A stretch of DNA of 64,000 nucleotides from Kitagawia praeruptora (lineage: Eukaryota; Streptophyta; Magnoliopsida; Apiales; Apiaceae), in NCBI GenBank assembly GCA_037693485.1, contig CM075351.1, positions 158,290,501 to 158,354,500 on the forward strand. The letters run 5' to 3'. How positions within the stretch are numbered: the first letter of the stretch is position 1; each line of letters begins with the position of its first letter. This document shows, piece after piece, positions 1-12,371 of the stretch. Position numbers and translations under genes: made by a program. A model generated the notes under the pieces. It had not been told where the DNA came from. It made no database searches and was given only the letters and a program-made list of their open reading frames with translations.

Positions 1-1482
1 CCCGGTCATATACTTGCTAAACTATCTGGTCACTCACATCTTGATTCTTTTCAAATATGAATATGAGTCTTTTTGGTTACCTCCTCAACACTCGAGGGGT
101 AAGATTGATGGAACAAGTTTATATCCATTAACAAGCATCAGCTTGGGAAATATTGGTGAATTCTCCTTTCCAACTAGATACGACTACTTTGTGGAGTCTT
201 ATCAACAAGTATTATACTTGGGGAAAGGGGGACGAACTTTACGTTTCAGAGTCATGGATGTTATTGAACTAGGAGACGCGTAAGTGGCCGAGTGGCGCCG
301 GTCCAGCAATGGCCCAACCGTTGGCCGGGGGGTTCCAGAGGGCGGGCGATCCGTCGGTTCTTCCTTCTACATGTAGAGAACAAATGATGGGGAGCATGAC
401 ATGCGACTGATCATCGTAAATGTTGTGGCTCCTGGCGCGGCAAGCTCCCGTATTAGTTCATCTTCCAAATTGGGAAATTATCTGCAACATTATCATTGTT
501 GGCAGGGTTGAAAAGTGTTTGAACTGGAATTGCAATATTCTTCCTGCAAGTTCCTCTATTATGAAAATTGATGATATCTTGCTTATTCTGGCATAGCAGA
601 TATTTCTAAGAAAGATATATTTTGAGTTACCTTGTAACATCATCTTTTATATGACTCTGTGGTTACCTTACATAACCGGGGTTATGGTAAGGGGGTTGTT
701 TATATTGAATCACCTTATAACTTCATCTTTTAAGTTATATGTTGATACTCTGCTTATACTTATATAGCAGATATTTCTTTCCTACAAAAAGATTATATTG
801 GTTTACTTTGAAATCTCATCCTTTTATAATATACTAGAACTTGGTTCAATAGTATAATAAAAGTTTGCAGAGATATTATGAAATGATATTTGGAGTACTA
901 CAATAGTACTGTTTTTGGAATATATTCTGATAAGGAAATACTTTCGATAAAGAGATATTTTGACAATTATTGTCTTATACCCGCCTTATTCTGGGTTAAG
1001 TCATAGGCAGAGTTATGCCATGTTTTCATTACCTTGCTGAGCTATTTGCCCACCCTTGCTATTGTTTTATATATATTATAGAGCAGTGAAGCAGGATGTC
1101 ATGGGCACCAGTGATCCCGAAGAGTAGTACGAACCAGTCGGATCAAGCTGTAGCTGGCTGCATTTAAATTATGTATAGATATGAATGGTAGGAGAAGATT
1201 GTAATCATCAGAAGTCAGAGTTGGAATTGTAACATTTCCTATATATTGTTTCAATAACAGATTTTGTAAGACAATTGGGTATTGTAATAAAGTTGTTTAT
1301 TCCGCAGTTGTTGTATAGTATCGTTTCTGAGACTCTAACCTGTGTGTGTGTGTGAGAGAGAGATATATATTGTGGGGTCATAAGCCAATGAAATATGTGC
1401 AGTGTGAGTAATACAGGTAAGACAAGGAGTAAATGGATCGTGACTACTCTAAATCCCAGACCCCGGATTTGGGGTTGTTACA
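1..1482 (+). mobile_element. LTR-B family Ty3/gypsy LTR, 3' portion
   Basis: This stretch is the 3' part of a long Ty3 LTR in + orientation. It ends in a GGATTTGGGGTTGTTACA-type terminus at 1482. Most of it matches, in reverse complement, the LTRs at 47569-52328 and 58002-62760. An open stretch at about 14-283 has the same reading as minus-strand stretches at 48480-48665 and 58913-59098; this is a shared LTR sequence rather than a gene. The middle, about 620-1080, looks divergent or expanded relative to those copies. The copy begins a few tens of bases downstream of where the TATA box lies in the full LTRs. The rest of the element is outside the window, so I cannot tell a solo LTR from a full element. 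Confidence 0.8.
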
Positions 1483-2149
1483 GCGAGGGCTCACCTAGGA
1501 CGTATTGGCCTGTATGTCCTTAATCGAGGATTAAGCCAATGTAAGTGACGTATTGAGTTCTGCCCCAAAAAACGTTGTTCTGAGAATGAGGGGTCAGACC
1601 CTTATATAGGCTGAGAAGCCTTAGAATAGTAGTAGACTTAGGTGACTTGGTAGGCAAGTCACCGCCTTAAGGAAGGTTCTAGACTCCTTCTTTGTAAGAG
1701 TCTGTTTCCTTATTGAATTAGGTGCCTTGGAGGCTAAGTCAGGCAGGAGTAATATCCTTTTTTGACTCTTATTGCTGAGTTATTTATCTCCCCTAATATT
1801 GATTACGAAATTAATATTAAATTAGGGTTTTTGACCTCATTAATGGGCCCCACGTTTGGACCATGCTGGGTCTAATTAATGCCACATTAAATATGTCTTT
1901 AGGGCTTATTTTTTACCCATATCAGTAATCTAGTTCTGTGATGTGTTAAGTCTATGCCAGCAAGTTTTAAATTTTTGCATATTAATAATTTATACATCAT
2001 TCAATAATCAAAAGACAAGTAGATAACAAGAAATTGTATTTTCATTAATGGAAAGCATTACATATATGGAAATGAAATACAACATCTTTTTGTCTAACTT
2101 CTACTGATAATCCATTTCAAGAATTTTTTAAGTTCTTTTCAGATAAAAA
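1483..2149. other. Unassigned LTR-like or SIRE1 spacer sequence
   Basis: No gene is visible. The sequence is AT-rich and carries a TATA-like stretch (cttatatagg) near 1600. It could be part of the SIRE1 spacer ahead of the envelope-like ORF, or part of another LTR. Bases 1483-1487 (gcgag) would be one copy of the target duplication of the LTR-B element that ends at 1482; the partner copy is off the left edge. I could not find the 5' end of SIRE1 here. Confidence 0.35.
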
Positions 2150-5100
2150 ATGGCAGCTCAGAGAAGATTACCTAAGTCAGTAGCCTTCAAGTGTGGTGAC
2201 TTTGATTTTATGACAAACAATCATGTAGCAGCTATCACCAACAAGGAAGGAGTGTCATCTGATTTTCATCCAATCATGAACTTTCTGGCATATGGACCAT
2301 TAAGTTATGCATTGATAGCATCTCCACAGATTAATCAAGCAGCTGTTACACAAGCTTGGGAGAATGCTGAGGTAATTGATTCTACTCAGAGTCAATCAGG
2401 TAAGATTGTTCTACACTTAGGACAAGATTCATTTGATATTACTAAATCTGTTGTTAATTCAGTACTTCACTTACCTGTTAGTTTAAATTATGAGAATGTA
2501 CCATCTGATGATGATGTTAGAACTATGTTATCTGCATTAGGTTATAATGGACCTTTAGATAACATGAGCCAGTTAAGAAGATCTTATCTTAGGAAAGAGT
2601 GGTCTTTCTTCTTTGATCAATTATCTAAATGCTTTACTGGTAAATGTAGTTCTTTTGATCAAATTACTTCTGTTACTTCACATATTGCTTACAGTTTGCT
2701 TTATGACAGAGTAGTTAACATTGGTCACATTATCTTAAGTCAGATGTGTATTAAACTTGGGTTAAGAGATCAAAACAGGAAAATGGTTTATTATCATAGA
2801 TTTATACAAATGTTTATTAACCATTTTATTCCTGATGTTGAAGCTAGATTTGGTAGAGAACATTGTGTTTCTTCTTATGTACAGCAAAAGAGAATTTTCT
2901 CTGACATTACAAAGAAGGACAATGAAAAGAATCTAGATGAAATACCTGTAATTCATTATCCACATCATGTTCAGGTAATTCTTAAAACTCATCTTCCTAC
3001 TCTCTACAATTCTTCTTTCTTTTATGGTGAAATGGCTCAGGAATCTCATTTGGAGGAGAACCCACCTGTGTCTACCCAAGTAGCCCAAAACATTATAGTC
3101 TCTAAAACAATTCAAGAACAAAGTTTTAATCCACAGCCTATTGTTTCAAAGAAACCAACCTCTGGTGTTTCTCAAAAGACATCAGTTGTGAGGAAGAGAA
3201 GATTTGTTGTGTCAAGTAGTAGTAGTTCTAGTGAAGATGATGATAATATATCTCTTGCTGAGAGAGAAAAATTGAAGGCTGTAATTCGACTTTCTAAGCT
3301 AGGACAAAGAGATGAAGCACCTAGTCACAGCCATGTTGCAGTTTCTCAAAAGACTGTAGTACTTAAAAAGGGAAAATAGTTACTAGATACTTTCTCTCAA
3401 AAGACTGTGTCTATTGAAAAAGGATCTCATCCCAAGATTACTTCTGTGTCTACAGCTCTTGAGTCTTCTCAGGATAAATCTTTTGCTCACTATACCAGGA
3501 GAACAAGGAGAAAGATTCAATTGTCACCTACACACACAGAGTCTAGTCCAAATAATATCATGCAGGTCTCTACAAATGAAGCTACAATCAAGTCAGCAAA
3601 TGACTATAGAGATCTGGATATTGATTCTTCATGGGAAACTACATTATCATACAGACTCGCTATGGGACTAATTTCTCTCAAAGTGAAGTTGTCAAGGCCT
3701 GTTCTAGATTTTCTGGTTGAAAGAGTACCAAAACTTTTATTTCCAGATGAATATGGACTTCTACATCAAAGACTTGACTTAATGAAGATGTATTTCTATG
3801 TATCTGTCAGAAGACAATTGGTCAGGAAATTTGGACTCTCGAAGCATGTTGCACTTCAATCACTTCATGCATATTTATTTGACAAAGATGTCATTATTGA
3901 AGATGCTTCAGCTCAAGGTGAACAACAGGAGGAAGTAGATAGAGGAATGCAGTCAACAGAAGATACTATTGCACCAGTGGTGGATAGTAGGAAAGATCAG
4001 ATCACAGTCACTGCAACACAAGAACCATCTAGTCAGAGGTTGGATGACTCAGGAGCTGTGATAGCTGATGTTGAAAGGTCTTCTGTGATGACTGAAATTG
4101 CAAGTGTATGATATGGGAGGAATAACTTTGACTGATTTTCTTGAAGATCAAACAAACGTTGTTCAGTCAGAGTCTATCCACCTTGAGGGTGAGTCTCAGC
4201 AAACAACACTTAAAGACAGTGACATACTAACTAGGGTGTCTAATGAAGTATTACTGAAGACATCAGAGTCTAGTAGAGAACCTGAAAGTGGTATACTAGA
4301 GCCTGTAGTCTCTGGAAGGAAAGAAGATGATTGTAAGGGTTCAGAGATTATAGCAGCTCACTCCTTGGAGAAAACCTCAAGCCCCATGCCAAATGAGGAA
4401 CCCTCTCTCCATGTGAGTTCAGGTATAAAAACTTCTTCTAAACTCTATTTTTCTGTAGGTCATGAGAGCACTTATCCAAATTTGAGTGATACACTTGAAA
4501 AGATGGATATTGATCCACAATCAGAGCGGCTGGCTCCTGACCAGGCAAAAGGAGAGGTAGAAAGAGTGTTGACTTTAGATAGTCAAAGTGAGAATGAGGG
4601 TATGGATGATCAACTCCGTAGTGAGGGAGAGAAAATTAGGAAACCATCGTTTGATTTTTGGGATCAGGTTTTTCCTGAATCTTGGTCTAATAATCTTGGT
4701 ATGGATGCTGGTACTTATTCTTTTATCAAGATGTATGAGAAGAATGACTTAGCAAAGCACAATTCAAAGCCAGAAGTTAAAGCTCAGAAGCAAAAAGAAA
4801 GGCTTGTAGGAATTATAAACAGAAGAGGTGAAAGGCTAAGACAAACTTCTACATTATCAGTACCAAAAGATATTTCTAATGATCCAAGTATTCCTTTGTT
4901 TGTACTACCAATATCAGCCAGAATTGAGACATCAACAGTATCTGATCAATCTAAGGAGGCGTCAGGATTTGTCGATGTTAGTACACAGAATACTGGTGAA
5001 GAATAAGATGATCATATTGCAGCTTCAGATCAGAAAGATGAAGATGTTTGTAACTCTAATCGAGTTTTATTACTTGAATATCATTCTACACAGGCAACTT

Positions 5101-5300
5101 CTTCTACAAGACTTGAATCTGAAGATATTCCAAACACTTCTAACATTGAAGTCAATTATGAAGTTCTACAAGATATTCAGAAATCTCAAATTTGAACTTC
5201 AATCAAGACTTCAAACACTTGAAGATAACCAAGTCACTATTATGGAAAATCAAGCAGTTCTGATGAATCTCATTTGTTATGTTACTGAATCTCTTTGAAT
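2150..5300 (+). pseudogene. Sirevirus envelope-like ORF of SIRE1 (decayed)
   Basis: This is the ORF that follows pol in Sireviruses and is called envelope-like; its function is unproven. The start ATG at 2150 follows an AT-rich leader. The first 409 codons are open and include KEWSFFFD near residue 150 and KRIFSDITKKD near residue 247. Both motifs recur in the SIRE2 copy (KEWNFFFD, KRIFSDMTNKD). A Ser-rich acidic stretch follows near residue 360. Lesions: an in-frame TAG at 3377-3379, after which the same frame stays open to 4111; a frameshift near 4100 into a frame open to 5006; then more stops. The far 3' part, about 5100-5300, still reads as a coiled-coil-like tail matching the SIRE2 tail. 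No clear signal peptide or membrane span was seen. It is not functional as it stands. Confidence 0.75.
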
Positions 5301-5600
5301 TAATGTTGCTGATGTCAAAAAGGGGGAGATGACAATAACAACAACAGACTGGGGATAAAAAGAAGAACTGGGGGAGATAAAGATTGTGACAGAGGTGAAT
5401 CTCACATGGAAGTGGTAAAGGAAAAGAAGCATCAAATAGTTGAATTCTTTCGTCTAAGTACTGGATACTATGTCTATATCTGAAAGAGGAGGTACTTAAC
5501 TTCATGATTTTTGAATTCATAAATTCTATTCTGATTGTATTGTTATATGTTTTGACATCAACAACTCAGATTTATGCTTCAGATTTTAAAAGCATAAATA

Positions 5601-5609
5601 GGGGGAGAT
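5601..5609 (+). other. Polypurine tract of SIRE1
   Basis: The purine run gggggagat sits directly before the TGTTAGG start of the 3' LTR. It is the expected plus-strand primer site and is identical to the tract of SIRE2 at 27831. Confidence 0.8.
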
Positions 5610-6145
5610 TGTTAGGAATAATTCATGAGTTGTGATGTTAAGAATAGAATTTTACTTATACTTCTTGTATATCCTGATTTTATAAAGGATTTAGTACCTT
5701 GTATAGGAAATATGTGTTAGACAGTTATCTGTAAGGTTTAGTCAGGAATGAACAGTGTATCGAAGACTACATGTCAGGAACAGAGAGCAAATCCTGATGA
5801 AGGTCTAATACTGATGGTGATCAGATACTGATGCAGTGTACAAGTCCTGATATCAGTCATGTTACTGATGATGTCATTATGGATGCTACAGAAACTGGCA
5901 AGTGCTATAAAACAGGATCTTTGTTTGAGGAACAAGCAAGAAGATTTTATGAAGGAAAGAATTTTTTATTGATGGAAACTATCAACTGAAAGGCAGAACA
6001 TTGTCATGTATAGATTATCTTTCTGTTATTAGTTGATAGGTAGCATTATAAATACTTTCACTATGTCATTGTAAAAAGAGTACGTGAGTTCGGGTCGTGA
6101 GTTTTGTGTGCGTAGCTCTGTATAAGGTTTGTATTTGAGAGTCCG
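5610..6145 (+). repeat. SIRE1 3' LTR, first part
   Basis: The LTR begins TGTTAGGAATAATTC right after the polypurine tract. It holds a TATA-like ttataaatac near 6047 and stops at the SIRE2 insertion point, with GTCCG at 6141-6145. The missing 199 bases are at 28452-28650, giving a 735-bp LTR once SIRE2 is discounted. Confidence 0.8.
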
Positions 6146-6753
6146 TGTTAGATATAATTGATGTGATTTAATGTCAGTGTTTAAGTGTTGCAGGGAAAAA
6201 GAGTTTAACTTGTTAATGAAAGCAGTCGTAGCAGAGTTTGAGTATACGCTGACAGCTGGAAGCGCAAACGCTGACAGAAGGAAGCGCAAACATTGCTGGC
6301 TGACAGAAGGAAGCGCAAACACTGCTGGCTAGGAGCGCAACAGAGTTTGTTAAAGTCTGTCTACTGGAAGCATCTACAAGTCAACAGAGATTGAAGATTA
6401 ATTTAAGATAAATATGGAAGAAATATCTTTGAAGATTGGATAGCTGTCAAAGAGATTGAGTTGACTTAGGAGACGTGTAGCAATCGTAATTGATATCAAT
6501 TGTATAGCTTAATTATAGGAGAATCAATTAACGATTGTACGTAGCTGTATATCTTATAAATACAGTTAGGTTAACCCTAGAAGGGTATCTATCGTGAACG
6601 AAATCATTCATTGTAACCTAAGCAGCTCTCTGTGATATTTTACATCACTGAGAGAGGAATTATTAATTCTAAACAGTTTTAAGTACTAAAACGTGTGTTC
6701 TTGTTATTCTCTCATAACAGTACTTGATTATATATTGTGTATTCGACCTAACA
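6146..6753 (+). repeat. SIRE2 5' LTR
   Basis: The LTR begins TGTTAGATATAATTG and ends CGACCTAACA. TATA-like tcttataaatac lies at about 6552. A short tandem repeat at about 6247-6335 has two to three copies of a gctgacagaaggaagcgc-type unit, also present in the 3' LTR. Its partner LTR is at 27840-28446. Confidence 0.93.
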
Positions 6754-6755
6754 AG

Positions 6756-6767
6756 TGGTATCAGAGC
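6756..6767 (+). other. SIRE2 primer-binding site (tRNA-iMet)
   Basis: TGGTATCAGAGC begins two bases after the 5' LTR end. It is complementary to the 3' end of plant initiator tRNA-Met, the usual copia primer. Confidence 0.92.
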
Positions 6768-6815
6768 AAATCTGTTACTTTATTACATTTTAAGATCCAA
6801 ACATAATTATAATCA

Positions 6816-9022
6816 ATGGTAGAGATACCTCCTCCATCAGGTTCTGAGAAAGCTCCTACTACTGTTAGTAGGTATGAGACGATTAGGGTTCCTATACTTA
6901 AGCCATCAAAGTATGCAATCTGGAAGGTGAAGATGACCATGTTTCTGGAAGCTATAGATCCAGAATATCTTGACAGAATTTATGAAGGTCCTCATAAACC
7001 TACAAAGTTAACTGCTGTTGTTGTTGGTGAGGAATCAAAAGTGATTCCAAAGGAAAAGAAAGATCTAACTGCTAAGGATCTTTCATCTATTGTTAAGGAT
7101 GCAAAAGTAAGGCATTTACTTCAAAGTACTTTAGACAATGTTATGTCAAACAAGGTGATTAACTGCACAACTGCAAAAGAAATTTGGGATGTACTTGAGG
7201 TTAGATGTCAGGGAACTGCTGCAATCAAGAAGAATAGAAGGAACATACTCACACATGAGTATGAGCATTTTGAGGCAAAGTCTGAAGAAACCATGACAGA
7301 AACATTTGACAGATTCTGTAAACTGCTCAATGATCTGTCATTGGTTAACAAAGAGTATGATTTAGAAGACTCAAATCTCAAGTTTCTTCTCTCTCTACCT
7401 GAAAAGTGGAATGTGAAAGCAACCACTATAAGAGATAACTATGATCTTGCGGATACTGAGATTGATGAAATCTATGGTTTGCTCAAAACTCATGAGTTAG
7501 AAATGGAGTAGAGAAACAGGAGATCAAGCAAGAAGTCAAAGTCTGTTGCTCTGAAAGTTGAAGAAAAATCTTCAAAGAAAGAAGCATCAAGGAAGAAGGC
7601 AAAAGGAAAAGCCTTGTCATTCATTCAGAAAGTGAGTCATCAAACACTGATGTTGACTCAAACATAGATGAATCATCTGATTCTGAAGATGATGAAGAGA
7701 TGATGCAAATGGCTGCATTGATGGTAAAGACCTTCAAGAAGATGGGGTTCAAGAACTTCAAGAAGGGAAAGAGATTCTCCAAGAATGACTCAAAGTTTGT
7801 CAAGAAAAATTTCAGCAAATCTGAGAGAAAGGACTCCAAATCTGGGAAGAAAGATAAGTCTGAGGTTCAATGCTACAAGTGTAAGGAGATGGGTCACTAT
7901 GCTCCTGAGTGCAAGAAGGGTAAAACTGAAAAGGCACTCTACACCAAAGGCAGAGACTGGGCAGACACCTCAGATTCAGATGAGGAGGTGAACTATGCAC
8001 TCATGGCCTCTACTCAGAATGAAGACTCTGAACTTAAGGTACCCCCAACTACCTATGCTTATAATACTGATAATATAACTGAACTGAGAATTTATCTTAA
8101 AGCTTTACATATCAGTTATAGGGATCAGACTTTAGAGAATGAGAGAATCAAGAATGAGTGTTCTCAACTCAAAGAAAGAAATAAACTTATTGAAGAACAA
8201 CTTGAAAACATGAATAAAATTCAGAAAGAAAGAGATGATGTTGTTTTTATAGAACAGGAGTTGCTAGGTAAGTATAAGCAACTAGAATCTGAACTGGAGG
8301 ATGCTAATCATATCATTAAAACTTGGACTGATTCTGGAAAAGACACTCATGAGGTTTTTCAAGCTGACACTGTTGGTTTAGGGTACTGTGAGGAAGATGA
8401 GCTTAGATTTCTAAATCATGTGAAAGTTAGACAAACTCTTCCAACTAGAAAATTTGTTCATGGTAGTGTTAAAACTGAACATGAAACTGTTGAAAATGAG
8501 CCAGTAAAAACCTGTGCAAAACAGGTTAACATTGGTTCAATGACAGATAAACAACTTAAGCAAAAGCTTAAAGAGATAAAATCTATCAATAAACAGAAAA
8601 TGCCTAGGAAAAACAGAAATGGAAAGGTAGGCATAACATCAGGAAATAGGCCAATGCTTGCTACATTTGCACCTAGAAAAACTTGTCATAACTGTGGTAG
8701 TACTAATCATCTTGCCAGTTTTTGCAGGAAGAACAAAGACATTAATTCTTTACCCTTCAAATCTGGAGTGAAAAAGAATAATGTCAAACCTAGACCACAA
8801 ACTCTGTGCAAACATTGTGGAAGTACTTGGCACTCGATTTATACTTGCAAGAATTATCAAGCTATTTATCATAATTACTATGAACTGAAACCTAATTTGA
8901 AATGGGTTAAAGTTAATTCTGCAGGTGCTAAGACTGAAAATGTTAGCTTAAACTCTGAAAATGATAAATCCGCTGCAAAAGCTAACAGATTCAATAAAGC
9001 AAAAGGATCCAAGCAAGTCTAG
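6816..9022 (+). pseudogene. SIRE2 gag (nucleocapsid polyprotein), broken
   Basis: The ATG at 6816 follows the primer site by 48 bases. Codons 1-231 are open and contain the copia Gag fold; key stretches are YAIWKVKM near residue 35 and a UBN2-like helical region from about 80 to 230. An in-frame TAG follows at 7509-7511. A frameshift near 7615-7640 leads into the frame open at 7700-9022. That part has a Lys-rich stretch, a CCHC zinc knuckle (CYKCKEMGHYAPEC, about 7873), a coiled-coil-like middle, and two further CCHC-like knuckles (about 8686 and 8812). Three knuckles and a long Gag suit Sireviruses. The product would package genomic RNA in cytoplasmic particles. It is non-functional here. 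Confidence 0.85.
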
Positions 9023-9408
9023 ATCCTTAAAACTAACAATCAGTGATTGTTTGTGATTGCAGGGCACCAGGGAAAGTATCCTAATCGTGGACAGTGGATG
9101 TTCAGGACACATGACTGGAAATAAAGCCCTGCTATCAGAGTATGTGGAGATGGCTGGCCCAAAAGTTTCCTATGGAGATGGCAACATAGGACATACTCTG
9201 GGATATGGCAATATTAATCTTGGAAGTGTCATCATCACAAATGTAGCTCTGGTTCCAGGACTCAAGCATGATCTGCTTTCTGTGAGTCAAATCTGTGACA
9301 GAGGATTTCATGTAGATTTTCAGCCTGAATACTGTCAAGTTATCAGTAAATCTACAGGGAAAGTTTGCTCTAATTGGAAACAGACACAATAACATCTATG
9401 AAATAAAA
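9023..9408 (+). pseudogene. SIRE2 aspartic protease module, broken
   Basis: The active-site motif DSGCSGHMTG begins near 9090 and marks the copia protease, which would cut the Gag-Pol polyprotein. The frame is open at 9057-9392. It is shifted from gag upstream (break near 9022) and from integrase downstream (break near 9370), where a run of codons continues in the next frame. A second conserved block, LVPGLKHDLLSVSQ-like, reads near 9253-9292. The breaks prevent one continuous polyprotein. Confidence 0.85.
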
Positions 9409-10620
9409 TTGTCAACAAACTCTGATGGCAAAGCAGTGTGTCTGTCAACAAGGATGTCCAGTGAAGAGAGTTGGAAGTGGCATAAGAAACTCTCTCATTT
9501 AAATCTAAACAACATCAATGAGCTGATAAAGAATGATCTTGTGAGAGGACTTCCAAAGTCCTTGCTAAATGTAGATGGCCTGTGTGATTCATGTCAAAAG
9601 GCCAAACAGAGAAAGGCTTCCTTCAAAAGCAAGTCTGAGTCTTCAATTGTTGATCCTTATCACCTTCTACATGTTGATCTTTTTGGACCAGTGAATGTTA
9701 TGTCTCTTGGAAAGAAGAAATATGCTCTAGTCATTGTTGATGAATACACCAGATACACTTGGGTGTATTTTCTAGCAAAGAGGGATGAAACTGCATTAAC
9801 TCTGGCAGAACATATAATGCAGTTGGACAAAGGGTCAAAGAATCAAGTGAAGATTATCAGAAGTGACAATGGAACTGAATTCAGGAATTCAACAATGGAA
9901 GAATTTTGCAAGAACAAAGGAATTAAACAAGAGTTTTCTGCACCTGGCACTCCACAACAGAATGGTGTAGTTGAAAGGAAGAACAGAACTTTGATAGAAG
10001 CTGCCAGAACTATGCTTGATGAAGCAAAATTACCAACCTATTTCTGGGCAGAAGCTGTTCAAACTGATTGTTTTACTCAGAATGCCACTCTGATAAATAA
10101 GCATGGAAAAACACCATATGAAATGGTGAGAGAAAAGAAGCCAAACCTGAAATATTTTCATATTTTTGGGTGCAAATGCTTTGTTCTGAAAACTCATCCT
10201 GAACAGTTGACCAAATTTGACCTGAAGGCAGATGAAGGAATTTTTGTTGGCTATCCACTGTCAACTAAGGCATTCATAGTTTATAATCTGAGAACCAAAG
10301 TGATCATGGAATCAATACATATGTCATTTGATGATAAGAAAATAACTGGACTTGAAGATGTCAATGACCATGATCAACTACATTTTGAAAATGAAGAACT
10401 AATCTCTGACGAAATAAACTCTGATGGATCAATTCCAACAGACTCTGTTGATACAAACTCTGAACCTCTACTAGTAAACACAGAAGAAATTGTTCAACCA
10501 GAACAAAGGAGAGAACCAGTTGAGGGGGAGTATGAAGAATCAAACTCTGATGGTTCAGATTCTGAAAATGAATCACATGAAAAATCTGGATCAATCTCTG
10601 ATGATTCACATTCTGAGTAG
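9409..10620 (+). pseudogene. SIRE2 integrase module, open but isolated
   Basis: This is an open stretch of 403 codons. It has an N-terminal HHCC zinc site (WHKKLSHLN ... CDSCQKAK), then the DDE core: first Asp in HVDLFGP, second in RSDNGTEF, Glu in NGVVERKNRTL. A GKKP-like C-terminal block and acidic linker follow. The enzyme would join element cDNA to chromosomal DNA. The catalytic residues are intact, but the frame ends in TAG at 10618-10620. It is also out of frame with both the protease and the RT, so it could not be made as part of Pol. Confidence 0.9.
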
Positions 10621-12371
10621 TCACATTCAGGGGGAGCCTCAGAGAATGAAGAAAGACATCAAGGAAATCAGGAGAACATGGATCGAGGGGGAGGATCAAA
10701 CTCTGATAGAAGTCATTTGCCTTCAGCTAGGAAATGGACCAAATCTCACACACCTGATTTGATCATTGGTGATCCTAATGCAAGAGTAAGGACAAGAAGT
10801 GCAACAACAAATGATGCCTGTTTCATGCATTCTTGTCACAAACTGAACCAAAGAAAGTTGAAGAAGCTCTTAAAGATGCTGACTGGATAACAACAATGCA
10901 AGAAGAGTTAAATGAATTTGAGAGAAATGAAGTGTGGACACTAGTACCAAGACCCAAGAACAGATCTATTGTTGATACTAAATGGGTTTTCAGAAACAAA
11001 ACTGATAGTGAAGGGGTTCTTACAAGAAACAAAGCCAGACTTGTGGCAAAAGGCTATTCACAGCAAGAGGGGATAGATTATGATGAGACTTTTGCTCCAG
11101 TTGCCAGGTTGGAGGCAATAAGAATGTTTCTTGCTTATGCTTCTCACAAGAAATTCAAGGTTTTTCAGATGGATGTGAAAAGTGCTTTTCTGAATGGAAA
11201 ACTTGAAGAAGAAGTGTTTGTTGAACAACCACCTGGTTTTGTAGATCCAAAATATCCAGATCATGTCTACAGGCTAGACAAGGCACTATATGGACTTAAG
11301 CAGGCACCAAGAGCATGGTATGAAACTCTGGCTCAATTTTTTTTAGAAAGTGGATTCAACAGAGGCACAATTGATAAAACTCTGTTTTATTTCAAATCTG
11401 GTAGTGACTTGCTTTTAGTTCAGATATATGTTGATGACATTATTTTTGGATCTACTAATGATAAACTCTGTAAAAAGTTTGCCAAGCTCATGCAGTCCAG
11501 GTATCAAATGAGTATGATGGGAGAGCTTAGTTATTTTCTAGGCTTACAGGTGAAGCAAACAGATGATGGTATTTTTATCAATCAAGCAAAATATACCAGA
11601 AATCTTCTCAAGAAGTTTGGCATGCTTGACTGTTCATCTGCAATAACTCCCATGGCAACTGCAACTAAATTGGACAAAGATACAGGGTCATCAGTAGATA
11701 TGACAAGCTACAGAGGAATGATTGGCTCTTTACTCTATTTAACAGCAAGTAGACCTGATATCATGTATGCAACATGTCTTTGTGTAAGGTTTCAGGAAGA
11801 TCCAAGAGAACCACATTTAACAGCTGTGAAGAGGATTTTTAAGTATCTCAAGGGTACTATAACTTTAGGGCTGTGGTATCCAAGAGAATCAGATTTCAAA
11901 CTACTTGGCTACTCTGATGCAGACTTTGCAGGCTGTAAAATTGACAGAAAAAGTACAAGTGGAAGTTGTCAATTTCTTGGTGACAGACTTGTTTCTTGGT
12001 ACAGCAAGAAACAGAAATCAATATCCACATCTACAGCTGAAGCAGAGTATATTGCTGCTGGTAGCTGTTGTGCACAGATACTATGGATGAAGAATCAACT
12101 GCTGGATTATGGATTGAGGTATAGCAAAATACCTATTTTCTGTGATAATTAGAGTGCTATTGCAATGACAGGTAATCCAGTACAACACTCAATGACCAAG
12201 CACATCAGCATAAGGTATCACTTTATCAGAGAGCATGTAGAGGAAGGCAACATTGAGCTCCACTTTGTGTCTACAGAACAACAACTTGCAGATGTCTTCA
12301 CCAAGCCTTTGAGTGAAGCAACATTTACAAGACTGGTCAATGAACTAGGAATGGTCTCTGGTTTTGACTAA
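10621..12371 (+). pseudogene. SIRE2 reverse transcriptase-RNase H, broken
   Basis: The integrase-RT linker (10621-10832) lies in a different frame. RT is open at 10833-12152: FQMDVKSAFLNG carries the first catalytic Asp and YVDDIIFGS carries the catalytic DD pair. RNase H follows with GYSDADFAG and STAEAEYIAA. A TAG at 12150-12152 interrupts RNase H in frame. The same frame then continues to 12371 with the conserved copia tail (KHISIRYHFIRE ... LADVFTKPL). The RT catalytic residues are present; the copy is disabled by the frame break before RT and the stop near the end. Confidence 0.92.

Noticed and set aside
6756..6767. tRNA gene near the 5' LTR
   Set aside because: Only the 12-base complement of a tRNA 3' end is present; it is a primer-binding site.
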